Shown here: piece after piece, positions 58,071-64,000 of the stretch
How the letters are laid out: the number at the start of each line of letters is the position of its first letter
Position numbering within the stretch: the first letter of the stretch is position 1
Source: Plantago major
Lineage: Eukaryota > Streptophyta > Magnoliopsida > Lamiales > Plantaginaceae
Length of the DNA: 64,000 nucleotides
Direction of reading: 5' to 3'
Assembly: GCA_026545765.1 (NCBI GenBank)
Contig: JAIFAC010000181.1
Coordinates: 87,650-151,649 of the forward strand
Position numbers and translations under genes: made by a program
Notes under the pieces: model-generated
Told to the model about the DNA's origin: nothing
The model's input: the letters and a program-made list of their open reading frames with translations, nothing else
The model's database searches: none

Positions 58071-59861
58071 AGACTCATCAATCCTCTTACTTGTCTTCTC
58101 CTTGGAGCCTTGGTACTCTTTGTAGGTTTCGTGCGCCCTTGTTGTCATTCCTTTTCGTGAAGTTGTGAGTGGCTACTATCTGAAAAGTACCGAATGAGGA
58201 GGCCTCATTTATTCTGAGAGGTGGTTTTTCAAATTTTCTTTTGTTTCCTCTTCCTCTTCCTCTCTGAGCACCTTGAAATCCTTCCCCCTTAGTCATTGTT
58301 GACTGACTAAGAATCACAAAGGATTCTGAAAGGGATTCAAAGTCGCCGCAAATAGTCAGGCAGAACCAACTTTTCCATATTAGCCTCGAGGTCCCGATTT
58401 TGTTTGATAAGACCTGCTTCCTTATCGCTGAGCTCCGCCAAGGGCCTTGAATAGAATCGCTTCAAAAGATAGCTAGCCTCTTCAAAGGCTTTTGCAGCCA
58501 TGTTTTGGTCATCATCCCTAACCATGCCTAGATCTTTCTGAGCAAGGACCAAACTGGTTGTTCTCTAAGTGATGAGCTCAGTGAATGTCTTCATTTCGCA
58601 GGACTAATGCAATGGCGGCTTTATCTTGAGAAGACAACCTTTTCAATTTAGCCAAGATTGATATCCGCTCAAGTATTCATTGAGTTGACATTTGGCGCCT
58701 TTTGAATATTTCAGAGCAATCCTTCCTTTTCAAATGAGAAACCACTAAGTGTTCATTATGTGTTCGCCAATGCCTTGTCTTCTTCATCATTTGAGTCATC
58801 ACCCAAAGGATCTTCATTCACTCGACATTTTCATCAATGTTTTCTAGTCCAAAGAACCATCTCGAGATGGGCTTCTTTCCTTCAAAGTGAGGAGGATGGT
58901 ACATCTCGTAATGCAAATTAGCATCATGTTTGTCTCTAGATACTTGCTCAAGATTCAATTCCTCAAAGAATTGCCCAATGAAGTCGGAGTTCTTTCATTT
59001 CAAAGATAAGCTTCCATTTCTCGATTGTTTGATCTTCAATCTTTTGGAACTTTGCTTTAGATTCAACTATCTTCTCTTCCAGTTGAAGATTTAGCTGTTG
59101 TTCTTCCTCCAACAATTGTTTGAGTTGAGCAACTCTGGCTTGTGCATCCAATATTTTCTGAATGTTGTTCTCAGAGTGCTCAACTACTTGTTCGGTAGAG
59201 TCCTTTTGTTAGGGAGATGGATGGGTAGATTTCTGAGGAGATGAAGGAGGGGATTTTTGTGATGTCCTCTCAAAGGTGCTTTTCAAAGAATCGTGATATT
59301 ATTACCTTGTGCAATCCCTCCTGTCCCTGATGCAGGGGCATCATCATCATCCTTTTTGTCATTATCATCCTTGTGATGGTCAGAGGGAGGTTCTTCATAG
59401 TCATTCTCATCAGTCTCTTCCTCCTCATCGTCTTCAGATACCAGATTTATTACTTCTGGAAGAGTAACTTTTTGCCCATTAACTTCCTCTTGCTCAGAGG
59501 GTATAAATTGGAGTGTCTTGGGCAAGACTGGCTTGAAAGCCATCTATTATCTGGTCTGACCATCTGCCTTTTTGAAGGCTTGCATCAATTTGTGTGCCAC
59601 TTCCTTGGAAAAATCCTTATGCATTAAGGTCGCAACCTGATATTGTTCAGTAGGGAACATTCCATGGATGTAGTTTTCCAGGTCAAGAGCTCGTGCTTGT
59701 CTTGTTGGTTGATCTGTGATTCTAAGTATTTCAGAGAGATCAGAGCACCTTAACCTCTGCCATTTCTTGAAGCATTGAATATTCTTTGGCAAGGTATGAG
59801 TCATGAAGAAGGGAAGGAGGTTCTCATAGTCATCATTCGACTCCTTCGCACTACTTTGAGT

Positions 59862-59939
59862 CTGAAAGAGAAAGTTTTGAGTTACTTTCAAAACTTGTGT
59901 AGATATCTGGGTTTTAGAGTAGTCAAGTATCTATGTTAC
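59862..59939 (-). other. Intron 5 of the Copia C extra ORF
   Basis: Minus strand: donor GCACAGGTAACA, acceptor ACTTTCTCTTTCAG, 78 bp. Homologous to 28840-28920. Confidence 0.7.
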
Positions 59940-60052
59940 CTGTGCAACAACAACAGCTCGTAGGTTCGACTACCGAGGTTCCGTGTGCCTCGTATATCTT
60001 GGTGTGAGGAGGAGACAAAGTCCGATCCTCAAAGATCCTCTCTTCTTTTGAA

Positions 60053-60139
60053 CTTGAGAATAAAATACAACATAACACTTAGAAATTTATCAGGAGAGAA
60101 ACACTTAGACAAATTTGATATCTGAGATGTCAATTACCT
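60053..60139 (-). other. Intron 4 of the Copia C extra ORF
   Basis: Minus strand: donor TATGGAGGTAATT, acceptor TTTTATTCTCAAG, 87 bp. The exon before it ends ...VSEPPTME, comparable to ...TELPHLE in copy A. Confidence 0.65.
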
Positions 60140-60282
60140 CCATAGTAGGAGGCTCAGATACTTATTTCTCAGAAACTTGTACAATTTTTGGTATTCTCTC
60201 CGGTGATGAAGGTTTGTGGCCCCATCAATTTCCATCGTCGAGGGATCGAGTGGGCAATTCCCTCAACCTCTACTGCTTGAGC

Positions 60283-60360
60283 CTATGAGTTAAAGTGTTA
60301 AGTACTTAGAAAAATGATCAGAGTAATATTATGAAGAATATAGATATCTGAGATATATAC
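60283..60360 (-). other. Intron 3 of the Copia C extra ORF
   Basis: Minus strand: donor TGAGAAGGTATAT, acceptor TTTAACTCATAG, 78 bp. Homologous to 28429-28500. Confidence 0.65.
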
Positions 60361-60466
60361 CTTCTCAATAGAAGGCTCAGATACTTGTTCCTCAGAGACT
60401 TTGTGAGTCTCGTCGATTCTCGATGAGTTAGGCTTCAAATTTCATCATTTTTCTTCTCAAATGAGC

Positions 60467-60540
60467 CTATTAGAAACAAACAGCTAGTCAAGTATGTATA
60501 AAAGATATCCGAAGTCATGTCTTAAGAAACTATTTTCCAC
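60467..60540 (-). other. Intron 2 of the Copia C extra ORF
   Basis: Minus strand: donor ATTACAGGTGGAA, acceptor GTTTCTAATAG, 74 bp. Confidence 0.65.
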
Positions 60541-60648
60541 CTGTAATACAGGCTCATGTTCCTTAAGTGGTGAGGCTATGGGAGCCTCCTTCTCAGTCTC
60601 TGAGGCAAGCTTTGCAGCTTCCTCTTGATCTATTGTTTCTAATTTAGA

Positions 60649-60728
60649 CTGTAACAAAGAAATTTTATTAAATAACAAGATTAGTAAACACAAAATATCA
60701 CAAGTAGAGAGTTAAACCATTCAGCTAC
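60649..60728 (-). other. Intron 1 of the Copia C extra ORF
   Basis: Minus strand: donor TAGGGGTAGCTG, acceptor TTTCTTTGTTACAG, 80 bp. Same length and same acceptor TTTGTTACAG as in copy A. Confidence 0.65.
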
Positions 60729-62482
60729 CCCTAAGGTCAGTCGATTGTCTGAAACTTGTTACCCTTCTATGCTTTGGTCTTGTTGTTCCATTTCAGCTTC
60801 TTTGTTTGAAGTTTCAGGTACTTCAGACCTTTCCTAAGTGACTAACTCAGTTGCCTCCCCTGTTTGATCATTCTGAGCAAGTGTCTCAGTTTGATCCCTC
60901 TCTAGGAGTTGGTGAACCTGCTCATTTGCGTGATTTTCTTCAAAGATATTGCATTGTTGGTATGTCGAAATGGAGTGTATCGACCATTTCATCAACCACT
61001 TGTGGTCGTTGTGGTTGTTGTGGTTGTCGAAGCGTAAGTTTGAGCATTTGAGAGCTCTTCCATTTTTAAGTGTGGTGTTGACATCGCCGCTCACTAACAC
61101 TAGGTCACCACTCATCAGGGCCTCTTGAAGTTGTTTATACGTGACTTTCCCTGATGGTGTGTTGGCACCAACAACCTTTGCTATAGGTGCTTGTTTAGCA
61201 TCCTTTGAGCTAGTTGCTTTCTCAAAGAACTCGACCTTTTGGTCCTCTTTCCTTGGCCTTGGTTACTTTTTCAAGAATTTGGGGTTGATCTTCCTCATCC
61301 GATTTGTCATCGAACTCGAACGAGTTATCAATAATCCTCACGCTTCCGCAGAGAGTTTGAAGTTTCACCGCTTATCAAGATTGATAAGTTCATCCAGGCA
61401 CTCGCAAAGATTGATGAGTTCATCTACATTGATGAGTTCATCACAGTGGTCTTAGCAACATTGATTAGTTCATCCGCATTTACGAAGTTCATCAACAAAG
61501 GGCGGTAGGTATCCGAGAGTCGATATCCATAGAGGATATGCCTTCCGATTTGCCGCCAGACTTCTTTTGTGAAGTTCTGGCCTCTTGGTCGCAATGGAAC
61601 CTTCGCTCATACTCATCTTTCGCTTTCGAACCTTTCGAGATGCAGAACTATTTTTATCATGTTTCAGATACTCATATTTGTAGAGCAGTTACTATTGGCA
61701 ATGTCCGCCGCTTCTCCGAGCTCAATGCCAAGGCACTCCAATAAGTAGCAAATCTTCAATCCATAGGTTATCGTGGCTTTGGCTCAAGAATGCCAGAAAC
61801 GATTTTAGGCTCAAAGCCTCAGATCTTCTTCACAAATTTCATGAAGGCATTTTCCCAATTTTCGCTTATCCGTCAAGACCTCCTTGTAGACCATCAAAGC
61901 ATCTCGAAGGATACATGCCAACACATCACAAAGGACCAAAAGATGTCCGTCTATATGTCACAGTTTAAAGTCGATGGGTGTCTCCGCTTGTCAAGATTAC
62001 ACACATCATCAGAGCTTTTGACACCCTCAAGGAGATCTTCATCTCGTGTCAATTTCAAAATCCTTTCCAATATTTTGAAGTTCAAACATTTCACATAAAG
62101 TCGCTTTCTCTAACAGATTTCTTGTCCTTGGACTTTGGTCTTGATAGACACCTCAAATTCTTCAGAGACTTTGAAATAATCGTGGAGTTGTTGTAAACTC
62201 AGACATCCAAAGGAAGAAACTCCACCGGAAGAGCAGATAGAAATCCTTGATTTATGCCTTTTCAAGCATATCAAGTAACAACTTTCGTCACCGGTTTTCG
62301 ATCATACCACCGTATTCCTCAATCATGGAACTACCTCTAAATCATCCCCGTGATTTGAAGTCCAATGATTAGATTGAACTCTCCAATCAACCGATTGTTT
62401 GTTATAATTCAGCACCGTGCTTGCTTTTCAAACAGCACTGCATGTAGTAGCTGGGATTTCGAGAAGCACGCTTGGGAGCCAT

Positions 62483-62836
62483 CTCTTTAAATAGTGAAGT
62501 TTTGAAAGACGAGAAGAGATTAAGGTAGACAATTAGTAATTCTTTGAAAAACTAAGAAGGAATCAATAGTTGCAAGAGAAAATTGCGTAAAGATTTGAGT
62601 GAATTTTGCATTTTGTGCAAGAGTTTATGTAGGATTAGGCAAAAGTGATTTCTTTTGCCAAAATCCTATATATATACAAAGTAATTCAATGCATAAAATA
62701 TGTAAATTAATTTTGTGCATTTGTATCTGTAATGCAAGAAGGCTGGTAAAATTCGTTTGCATTAAATGCTTAGGGCCACATCCGAGTTTTTACAAATTAA
62801 CTATTTTACGAGAATTAATCTCGCCTTTAAATATCT
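62483..62836 (-). other. Spacer upstream of the Copia C extra ORF
   Basis: Aligns with 36478-36810 of copy B, including a CCTATATATATAC stretch near 62670 and ATTAAATGCTTAG near 62762. Similarity ends at about 62836 after ATTAATCTCGCCTTTAAA. Confidence 0.6.
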
Positions 62837-64000
62837 AAAAAGGTGTAAGGGTGAGCCTCGACACTTCTACCGGATCAAATAGAGTTTCAAAGATACATAT
62901 ATATACACATCGCATTTATCACACGTATACAAAAGTTGAATGGCATAACAAACGAATATTTCGCTCAATCGTATATGATCCTATGGCCACTAGTATAAGT
63001 CCGGCAAGGCATAGGTCGGCTCACATAACATAAACATAATCCCTACCAAAGGGTAACATAACATAAGGGAGTACTCAGCATAAATTTCAAGGGCACATAA
63101 CATTTCATAGTCACAATTGAGAGCTCAAACATAACATTTATCCATGCCCTTGAACAAAAATCGCTTCACACATCGCATACATCACAAATCATGTTCGGTT
63201 TTCACATACTGATCCTTTTCAATAGACTATTATACTAAGTCCCATATCTTGATATAATAACCATAAGTTGTTTATCAAACATTAAAACTATACATATACG
63301 ATAATACGAAAATAAGAGCAAAAGTGTCAAAGAAACCCCCTTACCTCAAAGACGATACGAATCCATGTCAACTTAAATAATCCACAAAAATCCTCCAATA
63401 GCTTGCAGATCGAGTCCTCCAAAGTCACATTCAACCACAATTCATCCAAACCTCCAATAGCTTGCAGATCGTTTCACACATCGCACATCAAAAATCATGT
63501 ATGTACAAACAATAACTCCGCCACTCCTCGCCACTTGATGTAAGGGTTTTATTGCTAGTACTCATCAATAAATAATTGAACGTAATCGAACTGCTTAACC
63601 AATTAATTTACAACCAAGTACCTTGGACAACTCAAATTCTCCAAAGGCAGCCCTTCAAGTTTCTGCAAATATTCACATAGGTCCCTCCGAATTCAAAAAC
63701 TTTCCAAACTCCATGAAATCGAACCAAACACCTCCAAATCCAAACAAGGGCTACGGGAATCGATTACCCACCATCTCCTCCATCTAAAACCATCAATAAC
63801 AGTCCAAAAAATCAAAGAATCGGTCCAACGAATCGCGAATTTTACCTCCATGTTTCTTGTTTCTGTTTCGCAAATCCTTAACCCCAATCTTCGTTCGATT
63901 TGTTCCAAATCTACCGGTTTCCACAACCGTTTACTCTCGTGGTAAATATCAAGATCGAGCAATAACATGTTCAAACGAAACCGTAGAAGAAGAATGGAGC
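62837..64000. other. Unassigned AT-rich sequence
   Basis: Not similar to the other elements in this window. The 21-base word CCTCCAATAGCTTGCAGATCG occurs twice (about 63392 and 63450), and related TTCACACATCGCA words occur near 63165 and 63470. A minus-strand frame at 63693-63974 (93 codons, Trp/Arg-rich) shows no domain. It may be the LTR or flank of another element. Confidence 0.35.

Larger units (their letters stand above)
57100..62482 (-). pseudogene. Extra 3' ORF of Copia C, spliced, function unknown
   Basis: Starts MAPKRASRNPS at 62482 and has the same domain order as copy A. It runs from an N-terminal domain through a degraded middle to acidic exons separated by five introns between 60728 and 59862. 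Then comes the block with CFKKWQRLRCSDLSEILRI and LENYIHGMFPTEQYQVATLM (59891-59547). After that: ...VNGQKVTLPEVINLVSEDDE (59543-59283), a coiled segment VAQLKQLLEEEQQLNLQLEE (59151-58963), DLGMVRDDDQNMAAKAFEEA (58552-58337), an RGRGRGNKRK stretch (58317-58087) and a poly-lysine expansion from (CTT)n. Final pieces near 57527 read MEKRQAIL. Many frame breaks occur. Confidence 0.6.
55097..62836 (-). mobile_element. Copia element C, 3' half (same family as A and B)
   Basis: In reading order on the minus strand: pol/extra-ORF spacer (62836-62483), extra ORF (62482-57100) with five introns, polypurine tract, and LTR (56687-55097). gag and pol are absent; similarity to B ends at about 62836. It lies head-to-tail against truncated Copia B. 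Confidence 0.8.

Noticed and set aside
63693..63974. Minus-strand frame of 93 codons as a host gene
   Set aside because: No start context, no domain and no neighbouring exon could be supported.

Overview
This window is repeat-rich plant nuclear DNA. Every recognisable coding stretch belongs to a transposable element, and I found no host gene, rRNA or functional tRNA. The evidence for a plant is the tRNA-Asp and initiator-Met primer sites of plant LTR retrotransposons, plant-type CACTA transposase domains, a Stowaway-type terminus and plant-style splice sites. The species cannot be named from the sequence alone.

Layout. (1) Positions 1-36135 hold a tandem array of a gag-only (TR-GAG/LARD-like) LTR retrotransposon in the order LTR - internal - LTR - internal - LTR. 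The LTRs are 1-259 (cut by the window edge), 15756-17157 and 34771-36135. The first internal region is interrupted by a CACTA (En/Spm) element on the minus strand (about 1998-15091). It carries a multi-exon TNPA-like gene and a TNPD remnant that has lost most of its Tnp2 core. The second internal region is interrupted by Copia element A (18246-33418, plus strand, TSD TTTCC). (2) Positions 36136-55096 are Copia element B, minus strand, same family as A. It is interrupted by a 13.75-kb Ty3/Gypsy element (40463-54212, minus strand, TSD CTACA). (3) Positions 55097-62836 are the 3' half of a third Copia copy, C (minus strand). (4) Positions 62837-64000 are unassigned.

The nesting gives an order of events. 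Copia B is an old resident. The Gypsy element later landed in its protease/integrase region, and the TR-GAG array landed in its extra ORF. The CACTA element and Copia A then landed inside the array.

The most unusual biology is threefold. First, the extra ORF downstream of pol in the Copia family carries an array of five short introns (71-87 bp). Position, exon size and mostly phase are shared by copies A and C. Second, the Gypsy element contains an antisense gene with its own palindromic TATA box, a 5'UTR intron and a start codon just after the splice acceptor. Third, the gag-only element forms a tandem array with a shared central LTR. Comparing repeat copies also shows a recurring CAG-to-CGT and CTG-to-CG/TCG difference at unrelated places. 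It looks more like a base-calling artefact at CHG sites than mutation, so some apparent frameshifts may not be real.
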